Below, in pieces: positions 46,701-57,640 of a DNA stretch of 64,000 bases. The stretch comes from Tetracentron sinense (lineage: Eukaryota > Streptophyta > Magnoliopsida > Trochodendrales > Trochodendraceae). Numbering within the stretch: the first letter of the stretch is position 1; each line of letters starts with the position of its first letter. Below the pieces are notes generated by a model that was given only the letters and a program-made list of their open reading frames with translations, was not told the DNA's origin and ran no database searches. The DNA is taken from NCBI GenBank assembly GCA_015143295.1, contig CM026568.1, forward strand, positions 12,840,607 to 12,904,606, given 5' to 3'. A program made the position numbers and the translations under genes.

Positions 46701-46712
46701 AAAGGGGCAAAT
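46701..46712 (+). other. Polypurine tract of the young Tat element
   Basis: AAAGGGGCAAAT abuts the 3' LTR start TGTAACGG. Confidence 0.88.
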
Positions 46713-47609
46713 TGTAACGGATAAAATTCGTAATTTAGCTCAGCGTTGGAAGACGAGCTCGTTTTTGTCGTTTTGTTCACGAAAGTGACACGTGGGCACG
46801 AATCGGGGTCACGTGCTTAAAACATAAGGGTCACACGTTGTCTGATGTACAACGATCCCGCTGTGCGCATTACGACGTCTTTGTTCTCACGCAGAACAAC
46901 GTTTTCGTTGTGGCTTCGACAACGTGCTCGTTGTCTAAAGCACAACGTGAACGTTGTGCTCTTGACAATGTCGCTATCATTACGCGAACAACGAGTCCGT
47001 TGTCTCACCGACAACGATGTCGTGCTGTGTTTTAAGGGATCTACGCCGTAACCGAGCTTAAGTCAACAACGAGACCGGCTCGTAGGAGGAAGTGATCAGG
47101 AGGCGATCCATGATCCCGACAAGCGTGCCGAACGCGCCGTTTCGTGCCGAAAGTACTGTCTTGGCATTTAATGCTGGTCACTTCTGCGTACCGACCGATC
47201 CCGTCCGATTGGACTTATAGGAGGCTCTCACGTGTGATGCAACCGGTGGCAGATGTGACTAAGATGTTTGGCAATGAGTGCAAAGACACGTGGTATGTAC
47301 ACCTATGGCCATCCATGATCATCGATGGCCATACCAACCCTTGCCCTATAAAAACCCCGTGATTTTTAGTGCACAGGACACTTGTTCACTGACCCAGATC
47401 GGAGAATACGTGCGAGGAGCCTCCAGTGCCTTGTGTATTTTTCAGTGACTGTTCTAGCATTTTCTGCTCATCATCTTCTACCCTTACTGACTTTACCATC
47501 GGAGTACAGGTCAGGGTGCCACACCCTCCGCTCCAACCTTCTACCGAGAAACCAGAGCGTGGAAGAAGCTGCTGCTGACGCGTGTCCGTCCGGTATTTTT
47601 CCCCTCACA
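46713..47609 (+). repeat. 3' LTR of the young Tat element, 897 bp
   Basis: Same length as the 5' LTR, about 99% identical by eye, followed by the target duplication ATTTC. Confidence 0.95.
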
Positions 47610-47614
47610 ATTTC

Positions 47615-47880
47615 TATGGAAAAAAATAGAGATATCTCCACCTACAGTTGGGATAGTTACTGTTTGCATACGAATAAAAATGATATAAAAAAAAATAAAA
47701 GAGAGGAGATACACTTTCCAGAGGAGAGGAGAGGCGTGACATCTGACAAAGTAGTGGAGAGCATCTTGCAAAGGAGATGAGATGAGAGGCAAGAGGGTTA
47801 ATAGGTTAGGTTAGGCTCCGTTACTTAGTGGAGAAGAAAATGATGGGGAAATGTTAAGGTGTTTAGCATAGATTTGTATA
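47615..47880. other. Spacer, no gene seen
   Basis: A/G-rich sequence with gagaggagaggcg-type words; continues the pre-insertion site of the Tat element. Nothing recognised. Confidence 0.45.
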
Positions 47881-48076
47881 GATGAGCCGAGTTCAAGCCG
47901 ACCCGAGTTCAGCCAAACCAAACAAGACATTCTTTGAGCTTGACTCTATTCAGATTTCAAGCTTAAGGAAAAGCTTGGCTCGGCATGGCTCAATTTCATC
48001 AAGTCAAAAATCATGGCTTGAACTTGGCTTATTAATTGAGCCGAGTCGACGAGCTAGCTCGGCTTGGATACATCCC
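47881..48076. mobile_element. hAT-type MITE of the GAGC family (copy 3)
   Basis: Starts gatgagccgagttcaagcc and ends gctcggcttggatacatccct, with self-complementary gccgag/ctcggc words between. Ends are eroded. Confidence 0.5.
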
Positions 48077-48463
48077 TAGATTTGACCTTGTGCTCACCTT
48101 ATTTTTTTTGGTATGCTCTAATCATTTATCTAACTATGTCAGGGGGTTAGGGGGTCAGCAAGGTTAGCACTCATGGTGGATGTCATCAGCCACACCAAAG
48201 ACTCGAGCACGAGTCTCCACTCCCTAAAGGGAGATACACTTTACCTTGTACTCACCAAGATACATCAATTGTGTCACTTTTGCACTTAAAAGTTTATAAT
48301 AATTACTCTTGATTTTATCTCCATTAAGTGAGCCCTAGCATACATGAATTATGTATATATATATATAGGGAGAGGGAGAGGGGTAGTTATTATATACTTA
48401 GTGTCACTTTTGTATATATATATATATATAAGATTTATATTATTCAACGAGCTGATCATATGT
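48077..48463. other. AT-rich spacer with (TA)n runs
   Basis: (TA)n runs near 48352-48367 and 48413-48431 are separated by a gggagagggagaggggtag stretch. No gene seen. Confidence 0.5.
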
Positions 48464-48977
48464 TAGGAAGCACGGATACGGGATACGGATACGATACGGA
48501 TACGGCAGAACCTAAAAAAATAGGATACGTGTATGGCTAGGATACATTTGTATTTTAAAAAAAATAATAATAATACTATATTTTATATTATAATTACAAA
48601 ATAACCACTGGTTTAGTACTGTTTATGTATAAAAAATACTATGTCCATGCAAAAGCAAAAGAAATAGGGTCAATTCATCATCCACTAAGTAAAAAAAAAG
48701 TCATCCTATCATCCACTAAGCAAAATATAAAGAAGACCATGTCCATGCAAAAACAAAAGAGATAGGGTCACACCCCTGGGTCTCCAAAAATACAAAAAAA
48801 AAAAAATTCATGGTCGTATCCCGATCATATCCCTGCGTATCCATGCCGTATTCGAATTAAAAAACATGTTTTTAATTAACATGATACGTCTAAGCCGTAT
48901 CCCGCCGTATTGGAGGTATATCCATATCTGATACGTATTGGATACGGGTACGAAGTGCGAGGTATCCGTGCTTCCTA
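48464..48977. mobile_element. MITE of the GGATACGG family, 514 bp
   Basis: Terminal inverted repeats TAGGAAGCACGGATAC are perfect over 16 bp. Subterminal words ggatacggatacg and gccgtatcc pair with each other. Flanks gatcatatgt (48454-48463) and gatcacatgt (48978-48987) are a 10-bp target duplication with one mismatch, which fits a Mutator-like origin better than hAT (8 bp). Non-coding. Confidence 0.75.
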
Positions 48978-49166
48978 GATCACATGTATGCCAGGGCTCG
49001 AACTCAAGCTTTAGTTAAGTTAATTTAATGAAAAAATATAAACGGGCTTTCAATGAGCTATGCAGGAGCTTTATGGGAGCGGTTCTATTCATCAATCGAG
49101 TCCATTTTGTGTGCAAGGTCTGAATCAAGAGTACGGCACATTCCAATGGTGGTATATACGATCGGA

Positions 49167-49495
49167 TCACAGTCAATTGCGATTGAATTCGGGGAAAGTT
49201 CAATTGCACACAAGTTTATTATGTGTCCATTTTAATCCTTAGTAATTGTGGTTAAAATTTACTAACCCCTGGAGTTCAACAATATAACCTTAGTTTTTTA
49301 AAAAAATATTTAATTTTGGGTAAGAATTTTTAATTGTTAAGGTTAATTTTTTTTCTTCTTCTGAAATCCAATGTTAGATTGTTGAACCCTAAGGGTTAGT
49401 GAATTATAGCCATGGTTAATGGGAGTTTAAAGGGACACTTGTTGACATGTGGGTAAAACTGAACTCTGTTCGAGTTCAATCGTAATTGATTGTAG
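49167..49495. mobile_element. MITE, foldback family 2 (related core, different ends)
   Basis: Long imperfect arms: cacagtcaattgcgattgaa against ttcaatcgtaattgattgta, then tattatgtgtccattttaa against ttaaagggacacttg, then gtggttaaaatttactaac against gttagtgaattatagccatg. The core words (gtgtcc, ttaaccac, gaacccta) are shared with family 1; the outer ends are not. Confidence 0.65.
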
Positions 49496-49847
49496 TCCTA
49501 TCTCGTGGAGTATGGGTGAAAATACGCATACTTATTTGACCTTCGTAACATGAGATCAAATCATAGCCAATTACGATTGAACTTGTGTAGAGTTCAATTG
49601 CACCCAATGTAGCGATTTTCTAAAATTCTAATCTTAGATGCAAAGAGTATTTATATAATTTCATAACTTAGGCGATATTTTGGTAAATATATCTATAAGC
49701 CATTTGACCATGAGAACTAATTTTCTTAAGTTAAATAATTAAAAATGAGCATAACACACTAAAGGTGTAACTTAGGCTTGTAACCAAACCCAATTAGTAA
49801 GAGTGATTAGGTAAAAACACAAAAAGAGGTTTTAAATAAATAGCTAA
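49496..49847. other. AT-rich spacer, no gene seen
   Basis: 49558-49605 (ccaattacgattgaacttgtg) repeats the end words of the preceding foldback. The rest is unassigned. Confidence 0.4.
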
Positions 49848-50501
49848 GGGGGTGTTTGGCATTAATCGCGGGGAGAGTTTTCTTGTATCCTGGGAACATA
49901 ATCAAAAAATCACGTTTGGATGGGTAAAAAATGGGAATACTTTTTTGGGAACAAAGTGTTCCCAGCACACATTTTCGGGAATGATAAAAATAAGCTCTTG
50001 TGGAGCCAAAAGAAAAAAAAAAGCAAAAAGCAAAAGTCGTGAGGGTTGAAAATTGTCCTATTCCTCGTTGTTCATCTCCATCGTCTTTCACAACGCAAAA
50101 ATCTCCACAGCAACAAGGTATGAACTCGATCTATAGCAGTCCTCTTCCCTTCTCATCTCTCCTCTTATTCATCTCTGTCTAGTCATCATCGCTCTTCTCA
50201 TTCATCTCAGTCACAGGTCTGGATTTGGGCAATGCTTGATCTCTAGTTTCTAGATCAACTAACTTGAGTACTACTTCATATGCGACCACTCCTCATGCAT
50301 ATGAAAACAATCGGAGTTGGGATCAACTACTGGGGTTGGGATCAACAAAGTTTTTCTAATTATACATGAAAATTTTTTTTCAACAAAACAGGAAATTGTT
50401 TTTTTATGTGACTTTCTAGGAATTTTTTCCTTCTGGCCAAAAGATAGATAAAATAGAAGATTATGAAAACTTATTCGTTGGAAGAGTTTTCAAACGGAGC
50501 C
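49848..50501. mobile_element. Tourist/Harbinger-like MITE, about 650 bp
   Basis: The left end gggggtgtttggcattaatc and the reverse complement of the right end ggctccgtttgaaaactc are of the G-rich GTTTGG type used by PIF/Harbinger elements. Flanking trinucleotides are taa (49845-49847) and tta (50502-50504), not identical. The interior is poor in structure, so the assignment is moderate. Confidence 0.45.
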
Positions 50502-50516
50502 TTATTTTTAATATAT

Positions 50517-50981
50517 ACTAGTGGGCGGCATGTGCGATGCACGTGAGAGAGAGGAGAAGGGGAGAGAAATTGGGAAGAGGGACTCTAATGAGGGAATTTT
50601 TAAATTTTAATTTAAAAAGATAGAGTAATGGATTGAAACTACCTCATAACACATGTCCCTACTTTTTCTCTTGAAAAATAGTTACAACATAGAGATGGTG
50701 TGGCTCTTCGTTGAAAGACCAATGAGGGAGAATGAGAGAAGATAAAGATAAGGTTTTGAGGGATCATGGAGGTATTGAGAAGTTATTGTTAGTTATAGTA
50801 GATATTACTTTTTTCTCATATAAAATAAGATAACATAATATATTAAATTTTTTTATATGGATTTATGGGTAAAATATGAAAAATATAAAAAATTCACCCT
50901 AATACCATAAAATTCATTAGGAATATTAGAAAAAAATCAACCAACTTTTTAACCCTACTTCTCTTATTATAATAATAGAGA
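50517..50981 (-). mobile_element. Short non-autonomous Helitron, 465 bp
   Basis: On the minus strand it starts TCTCTATTATTATAATAAGA and ends with gtgcatcgcacatgccgcccactagt: a 5' TC start, a short hairpin near the 3' end and a CTAGT terminus. The 5' neighbour is A as expected; the 3' neighbour is A rather than T. No coding capacity. Confidence 0.65.
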
Positions 50982-51060
50982 TTTTTTCTAAAAACCAAAG
51001 TTAGAGGGTTAATAAATTTTAACCTCGGTTAATATGGACACATGACGACTTGTATCCCTA
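50982..51060. mobile_element. Fragment of a foldback-family MITE
   Basis: Contains ggttaataaattttaacctc, cggttaatatggacacatga and cgacttgtatccc, matching one arm of the family 1/2 cores. Confidence 0.45.
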
Positions 51061-53046
51061 CTCTCAAGTCTCAACAGAATCTGTCTGCCATTGGCACACC
51101 ATCACATTCACGAAGTCTAGACCCTAGAACCCTGAGACGGTTAGGTGGCCTCCGTTGTAACCGGGTTGAACGGTAGATGGTAAGACACAGAAGATCTAGT
51201 ACCTAGCAAAACAACGATTAAACGGTCTCCCAGCTCGTTTGCCGTGGATCCCTGAATTCATGGTTCTGATGTAATCAATCAAAAATCCGCAGATGATTAG
51301 TCACGAAATATCATCACCGTTGATTTCTGAATCAGCTGTTAAAATACTAAGACAACATTTAATAGGCTGAATCAGGAACTACTAGATCTAGCATCGATTA
51401 GTTTAGAGCGAGATTTCTCTCGCGTTCTCTCGCGGTCTTTGGGCAATCCTTTTGGAGAAGAAACATATTTGAGGAACTGCCTGAAAGATTTCGAACGTGA
51501 AATCACATCATTCAAGTAAGCCTTCTAGATTTTTTTTTCTTTTGATATTTCTGCAGAATTAGGGTTTTCTACTTGCTTTTGTTTTCTTCATTTTCTCCTT
51601 TAATTGTAATAAAAGATCTACAAATTTATTTTATTTTTACATGCATGAAAATGTAACAAATCAAAGAAGTAAACTCCATCTCAATTTGCTACCATTAGAA
51701 CCTAAAAGTTTGATTATTTGATTAGTTCTGGAAAATTTGATGTCAAATTAGGGTTTTAGTTTGGGTTCCTAGAAATATTGTATAGTAGAATACCAGAGTG
51801 TTCTTTGTTTCTTGAAACCTGAATGATTGTAAATGTGATATGTTCAATGCTTGTGAATTCGGTTATGCAATTGGTCGGTCTCTATCGCTTGCATTATTGT
51901 TGTTTAGAGTTTTGGTTTGCAATCATGATTTTTGAATGGTTTGATCAGGTTGAGTGTATGAATTAGCTGTGGAAGTTTGTATTGCGCTTGATTCTGGTCC
52001 TTGCTTAAGCGAGTAACTTATGTTAGCGAGTTGGCTTGGTCGTGATATAATGAGCTTCAAAGAAGTATAGTAATGACTAGGTTGGGTCCCACTTGACCAA
52101 CAAAATCATATTGGTTTAGCACTGGCTGATGGCACACTGACCATGTTTTAAACCTTGGTGCAGTATGGAGGACTGTAAAGAATTGCAATGATGCATTTAC
52201 TTAATTTTGATAGAGCTCGAAACAAACACAATACGTAAACTGGGAGCGGATACATACCAAAAGCCAGTATATTAATTTAAATCAGATATAGAAAACGGGC
52301 TATTACTTTCATCCAGTAAATCTACTTGAGTAACCGTGTATTGATGCAGATTGAACAGGTTCACTGCCTAGCAAAATTCAACTAGGCTTAGCGAAACAAT
52401 GTAATTCATGGAGAAGCGAAAAGAAAAGGAGAAGGAAAAAACTTAAACAAAGAGACACAAAGTGTTCTTTACATGTAACAGGCAGTAGTCGAGCATCGTT
52501 TCATGCTCACAACAGCTGGTGTTTATGTTTGGATCAAGCTATTTATTAGAGAATGGGGTAGGCGTTTTAAAGAGTCCAACTACTTCTTATGACTATAAAA
52601 GTGCTATTCACATTGTAACTAACAGTGATTCGTGGAGATTTTAAAACAAATAAAATTTCTTTTTTGATTGGTCAATAAGATCAATATATTAAGAAGAAGT
52701 GAGAATGTACAAGTTCACTCATAGGTGAACAAGAGAGAAAAAATACAAACAAAAGCATCAGCCCCACAAATTTACAGGCCATACTCAGAGAAAGGCACCT
52801 ACCTATATCATCCTGATTAATAAACGTACCAGGCTGGGCTCCGGCCAGCCCACCTAAGGAAAAATAAAAAAGGCTTGTTTTTTTTGGGGTTTTAAATAAA
52901 TGGGTCTTTTTGGGGCAAGTCAATCGGGTTAAGCTCGACTAGAAGTATACTAAAATGGGCCTCAGGTCGGCTGGCACACCCCTAGTAGTAGATGTCTAAA
53001 ATGAGCTGTTCGATTGGAACTGCAGAATAGTCAAACACCCTATTGC
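51061..53046. other. Unassigned; possible 5' end of a host gene
   Basis: 51400-51516 looks like a plant leader exon (ctctcgcgttctctcgcgg, then attcaa before a gtaagcc donor), followed by T-rich intron-like sequence with agggttttctacttgc. No coding exon was found downstream before the MITE and hAT insertions. 52640-53000 has a poly-T and ends in gctggcacacccctag, a scrap of GAGC-type MITE terminus. No domain recognised. Confidence 0.3.
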
Positions 53047-53047
53047 C

Positions 53048-54037
53048 ATGGTTCAAAATATCGGTATTGGTTGCCGTATCGGTAAGTCAAAAACAGGATA
53101 CGTATCAGATCGTATCAGATAGATACGACGGAAAAAATTAGGATACACTAAGAAATGCTTGAATATGCAATGAAAAACTTGGATACTTTGCATAAAATTT
53201 CTTTTAATGCAAATATAAGCTATTAACAAACTAAATGAAGGTCTCTAATTATGTTTATAACCATACATATGAGAGTTGAGAATTTTATTAGTTAAAAAAG
53301 GCGTGCATGCTGTGCTGATGAAAAAGTATGAAAATATAAAGCATAGTCACTTAGTCAAGTATAAGAAAAATAATTTAGATATTAAAACCTTACATTCAAT
53401 GAGTTAAATAAGAATGTATGAATTACAACCATAAATTTTAAGCTTAATGTAAGTCTTTTTATGCTGAACTGTTACACTATTAGTTGACTTTTTGACCTTG
53501 TAGATAAAAATATTTTTTAAGACTAAAGTATGAGACTTTTTTGCCAAACTTCTGGGTTTTGGTAATTATTGATATAATTAAGTTTATGAAATTTTGATAT
53601 TTAAGTAATACTTTATCATTTGAAAGTTGAAAATTTGACCGAGTCTTTAAAAGGTGATAAAAAAAGGATTTTGTTCTTGAATTGAAAGTTGACTTTTTAT
53701 TCTTCAGGAATTTGGATCAGGATAATTTTTATTGAATTCAAATGAGGGGATAACCTTATTTACATATTAATATCCTAAGTAAATGAAAATAATATTAATT
53801 TAAAATCATTTACTTAAATAATATTTTATATAAATAAGTTGTGCGTATGAGGTCTGTGTTGTGGATCCTAGTGTAAATGGAAGGAGAGAAAAAAATTAAT
53901 TAAAAAATCCCCCATATCGGCCTATATCGGTCGGATACGAGGGAGTTTTTTCTTTCAGCGTACCAATGTATCGAGTAGCTCCAAAAATGATATGTATCGG
54001 TTCATATCGGTCGATACGTATTGATAATTTAACTAAG
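53048..54037. mobile_element. Diverged hAT-type MITE of the ATATCGG family
   Basis: The left end atggttcaaaatatcggtat and the reverse complement of the right end cttagttaaattatcaatac resemble each other. Both subterminal zones are rich in atatcggt and gatacg words. Flanks ctattgcc (53040-53047) and ctactgct (54038-54045) match at 6 of 8. The middle is AT-rich and non-coding. Confidence 0.5.
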
Positions 54038-54494
54038 CTACTGCTCCTCCATTTGAGGATCATCACATATTTGAATAACCAACTGGAGACGAAGAGATCG
54101 AAACACACGGGGAACACCCAAATTGCCCCCAAATGAGATATGAACAAGGTTATGAAAATCAACAATATCGGCGATATATCACCGATATTTGTCGTTGTCG
54201 GTCATGGCCGACACGCCTACATACTGGATGATTTTTTTTATTTGTTATTGTGAGTTATCATCGACGATATCGGCGATATATCGCCGACAATACACCGATT
54301 TCGACCTACAGAAGTTTTAAAAAAAAAAATAAAATTCGGATCACGGGAAAGCAACGTCTACCCTCTTATGTAGATATGCAGGGCTAGGGCATCCATCCAA
54401 AACACTCAATCGTGAACAGAAGACCCGTGACAGTGTGGGTTCTTCATTCCATTTCTTTAAATCTCACTGATTATTCATCCAAATTTCAAAAAAT

Positions 54495-54780
54495 CAAGAG
54501 ATTTGAGAGTGGAGATTGAATATTTATTTTGGATTTAGAAGGAAAAAAAAAAGGGGGTTCAAACTTCAGAGTAGAGAAGAAGAAGAAGGAAGAAGAAGGA
54601 AGAAAAAGGAAGAGAGGTGTACCGTGGCCATCCACCGTTGCCGTTGTCGTTGCCGACTCCGTTTGCCTTCGCCATTGTCAACGCCCAAGCAAAGCAGCCA
54701 GGTTCCTCCCTCTCTTTCTCCTTTCCGAGTTCCCTCTGTTTTTTTTTCCCTCTGCCGAAATCGTGAAATGAGGAACAGAC
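54495..54780 (+). other. A/G-rich then C/T-rich leader-like stretch of the hAT element
   Basis: An aagaagaaggaagaagaagg run is followed by ccgttgccgttgtcgttgcc and pyrimidine-rich sequence. Overlapping open frames here are low-complexity; a 5' leader exon is possible but not shown. Confidence 0.3.
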
Positions 54781-54803
54781 TGAAGAGTAAATGTTTTAAC
54801 TTA

Positions 54804-55320
54804 ATACCCTAATAAGGGTTATGTTAACCTCACTCTATTAATATCACATGAACCTTTGTTTTAACTTTAAACCCTAATAAGGGTTATGCTAGCCTCACTC
54901 TATGAAATCACATAGCCTTTGCTAATAAGGGTTATGCTAGCCTCACTCTATTTAATAACATATTTTATTTGTTTTAACTTAAACTGTAAACCCTAACAAG
55001 GGTTATGCTAACTTCACTCTTAAATAATATTTTTTTTTATTTGTCGTTAAGTGGTTTAAACCCTAACAAGGGTAATACTAATTTCACTCTTTATTTATAA
55101 AATCCCCTTTTAATTGTTTTAACCTTTAAGTAGTTTAAACCCTAACAAAGGTGAAGGATAATACTAATTTCACTTACTGTTAATAAAATCTCCTTTTAAT
55201 TGTTTTAACTTCACAAGAGTAATGCTAGGGTTAAATTGTTTTAACTTCACAAGAGTAATGCTAGGGTTAAGGACTTAAGGGTTTTAACCTAAAATTAAAA
55301 AGGTAATACTAGTTTTACTC
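54804..55320. repeat. Tandem array with telo-box (AAACCCTAA) units
   Basis: Six to seven diverged units of roughly 70-120 bp, each with aaaccctaa(t/c)aagggt, then (a/g)ctaa-type words and ttcactct. Exact AAACCCTAA occurs at 54869, 54988, 55058 and 55137. It is interstitial and not a telomere. Confidence 0.7.
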
Positions 55321-56091
55321 TCTTTAAAAATTATAAAAGATGATAGAGTTTTTTCCTTATATACACCCACGGTTCTTTGGGAGACCCAAAATACACCCCG
55401 TTTCTAATTTTTTTTTTATACACCTAAACACATTTTAGGTCATTTTTGCCCTTATATATATCAAAAGATGAAGTTTAAAGTCGAAATGCCAAGATGGGGA
55501 TCAATCTTAGGGTTAGGGTTCAGATTTTATCATTACTATCATTACACAGATAGAAGATAACAACCAAGAATAATAATACAGATAAAAAGCCAACAGAAAT
55601 TCAGGTCCTAGGAAACTAAACATATATAACCGGTCATTCGTCAATAAGCATAGATCAAACAAATTCCTTCCAAAAAAAAGCATGAATCAAACAAATAAAA
55701 CACCAATAAGCATGAATTTTAAAAAAAAATTCACTATGTTGAAACATAATTTCTTCATAAACAAATTATACTCATATGGTTTATTAAAAAATTAATAATT
55801 TCGTAATAATATTTTCTAAATTAAAAATTATTTATAAGTTAAGATATGCTCATAAGGGTTTTTTTTTAAAAAACATACTAACACTTTGAGTCTTCGACCA
55901 ATCATAAGTATTTCAAATTTTCAAAATAATTAACATGGATAATCATTAAAAAAAAAAGCGATAGGAGTTCAGAATGTTTTATGTTTTTAACTTGATTATA
56001 TTGTTTAGTGATCCACTGTGCAGTATTTTTTATATTGTAAAAAAATTAGCCCGAGTAATTCCACCACTCTATAATTTGTAAAAGAAATAAG
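55321..56091. other. AT-rich interior of the hAT element, no gene seen
   Basis: No domain or structured repeat recognised. Confidence 0.45.
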
Positions 56092-56205
56092 TTGTCCGAC
56101 ATAGTTGTTAAAGGCGTCGCCTTAGGCGCCTCAGGCGGTCACCTAGGCGACCAGGCGCTCTGCTGGGCTCAGGCGACTAGCCGCCTCAGGAGGTCATTAT
56201 TAAAA

Positions 56206-56206
<1 letters not shown>

Positions 56207-56258
<52 letters not shown>
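56207..56258. repeat. (AT)n microsatellite
   Basis: Long AT dinucleotide run inside the nested hAT element. Confidence 0.9.
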
Positions 56259-56263
<5 letters not shown>

Positions 56264-56999
56264 TTGTTGTTTATGGATATAAAATTTTCTTTTATTTGAA
56301 TATGATTGTTCGGTAACAAAAAAATATATTATTTATATACTTCTCATGTCTTTTACAATATAATATGTTAGGATTTGTATATCTAGCAAAAAAAGTTTAC
56401 AGATAGAAGAAGAAAAAAAAGACGAACAGCGTCAAGTATGTTTCTATCATGTTAACTTGTTCTCTCTCTCAATTAGTGGACCAAATGGTCACTCTCCCTT
56501 TGTTTATGGGTGGACCATATAGTCCCTATTTGTTTTATTACATGGTTGTTAAATTACAGCTAGCTCAGGTTGCCCAATAAAAAATTAAGAGTCTTTAAAT
56601 GCCTCAAATTCCTTCTTACCCCCCTTCACCAAACTCTCTTACTCATATTTAAAGGAGTCTTTTATAATTTAAACAAGTGCAGGCCCTATAATTATAAATT
56701 TTACTTATCAATATTATTTTTATTACTTATCTTGAGTATAATCGATAAAAAGAAATAAATGAGAGTAAACGGTACGACATCCCCCTCACCCCCCTCTCTT
56801 CTTTCTCTCTTGTTCAGCGTCACATTTGACTGTCGAGCTATTTTCTGCTTTTTATTCAGTCTTATATTCTCCCCTCTTTCCTATTGGGCTGTCTATTTTT
56901 TATCACTCATAATCTTTCTCTCCCCTTTTTCCGTAGTCATTGTAGACTTAATTTTTATTCCATTTTTTTCCAACACTTGAAATCCCACTTTATTATTCT

Positions 57000-57125
57000 T
57001 GAAACTGTCTCTAGCGATGGTTCTATCAAAGTACGTCTTGACAATGATGTAATTTATATGAATGCAGGTCCTCTTATAAAAGAAAATGCACCATACATAG
57101 ATCTCGTATTAGGGGAAATTTCTAC
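57000..57125 (+). other. Coding-like fragment inside the nested hAT element
   Basis: One frame reads SDGSIKVRLDNDVIYMNAG and then PLIKENAPYIDLVLGE without stops, with ordinary protein composition unlike the flanking AT-rich DNA. I do not recognise the family. It may be a captured piece of a host gene or chance. Confidence 0.3.
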
Positions 57126-57396
57126 AACAAAAAGTTCATTAGGCGACGCCTCGGATGCCTCAGGCTACCGACTCAGGCGTCCATGGGGTTTGTCGCCTCA
57201 AGTCGCCTGGTCGCCTTGACAACTATGTTGTCCGATGTATTTTGTTTTTCGACATAAAAGTCTTACTTGATTACATTAAACTTGTAATCACCTAAATAAC
57301 ACTTAATATACCTGGATTACATCAAAATAAAATTTCTATATATTTAAAACTTAAACAGGAGTCCCGCACATTAAAATAAAATTGCATCTTCTTTTT

Positions 57397-57640
57397 ACAT
57401 AATTACATCTACTTCATAGTCAAATAAAATTAAATCCACTTATTTTTACATAATTACATCCACTTCATAGTCAAATAAAATTAAATCCACTTTTTTGTAC
57501 ATAATTACGTCCACTTCATAGTCAAATAAAATTACATCAACTTCTTTTTACATAATTACATCCACTTAATTGTCAAATAAAATTACATCAACTTCTTTTT
57601 ACATAATTACATCCACATCATGCTCAAATAAAATTACCGT
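57397..57640. repeat. 51-bp tandem repeat, five copies
   Basis: acataattac starts at 57397, 57448, 57499, 57550 and 57601, an exact 51-bp period. Each unit continues catccacttcatagtcaaat and aaaattaaatccactt. Located about 350 bp upstream of the transposase start. Confidence 0.9.

Larger units (their letters stand above)
35843..47609 (+). mobile_element. Young Ty3/gypsy retrotransposon, Tat lineage, 11.77 kb, looks whole
   Basis: Two 897-bp LTRs (35843-36739 and 46713-47609), a perfect 5-bp target duplication ATTTC (35838-35842 and 47610-47614), a primer-binding site, long gag-protease and RT-integrase frames, a minisatellite, an antisense gene and a polypurine tract are all present in the order expected. 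By eye the LTRs differ at about 8 positions (about 0.9%), nearly all transitions, implying insertion well under one million years ago at commonly used plant rates. Dual RNase H and an antisense gene place it in the Tat lineage. Whether it is expressed cannot be told from sequence. Confidence 0.95.
56100..57227. mobile_element. hAT-type element of the GGCGCC family, 1,128 bp, nested
   Basis: Ends CATAGTTGTTAAAGGCG and (reverse complement) CATAGTTGTCAAGGCG, with subterminal gcgcctcaggcg/cgcctgagtcgg-type words. A perfect 8-bp target duplication TTGTCCGA lies at 56092-56099 and 57228-57235. The interior has an (AT)n run and, at about 57000-57125, a coding-like stretch. Inserted into the larger hAT element upstream of its transposase gene. 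Confidence 0.88.

Noticed and set aside
54804-55320. Telomere or telomere-fusion site
   Set aside because: Only isolated AAACCCTAA units in diverged repeats, not a continuous TTTAGGG array, and it lies inside a hAT element.
57397-57640. CRISPR-like array
   Set aside because: The 51-bp units are contiguous with no unique spacers, and the genome is a plant.
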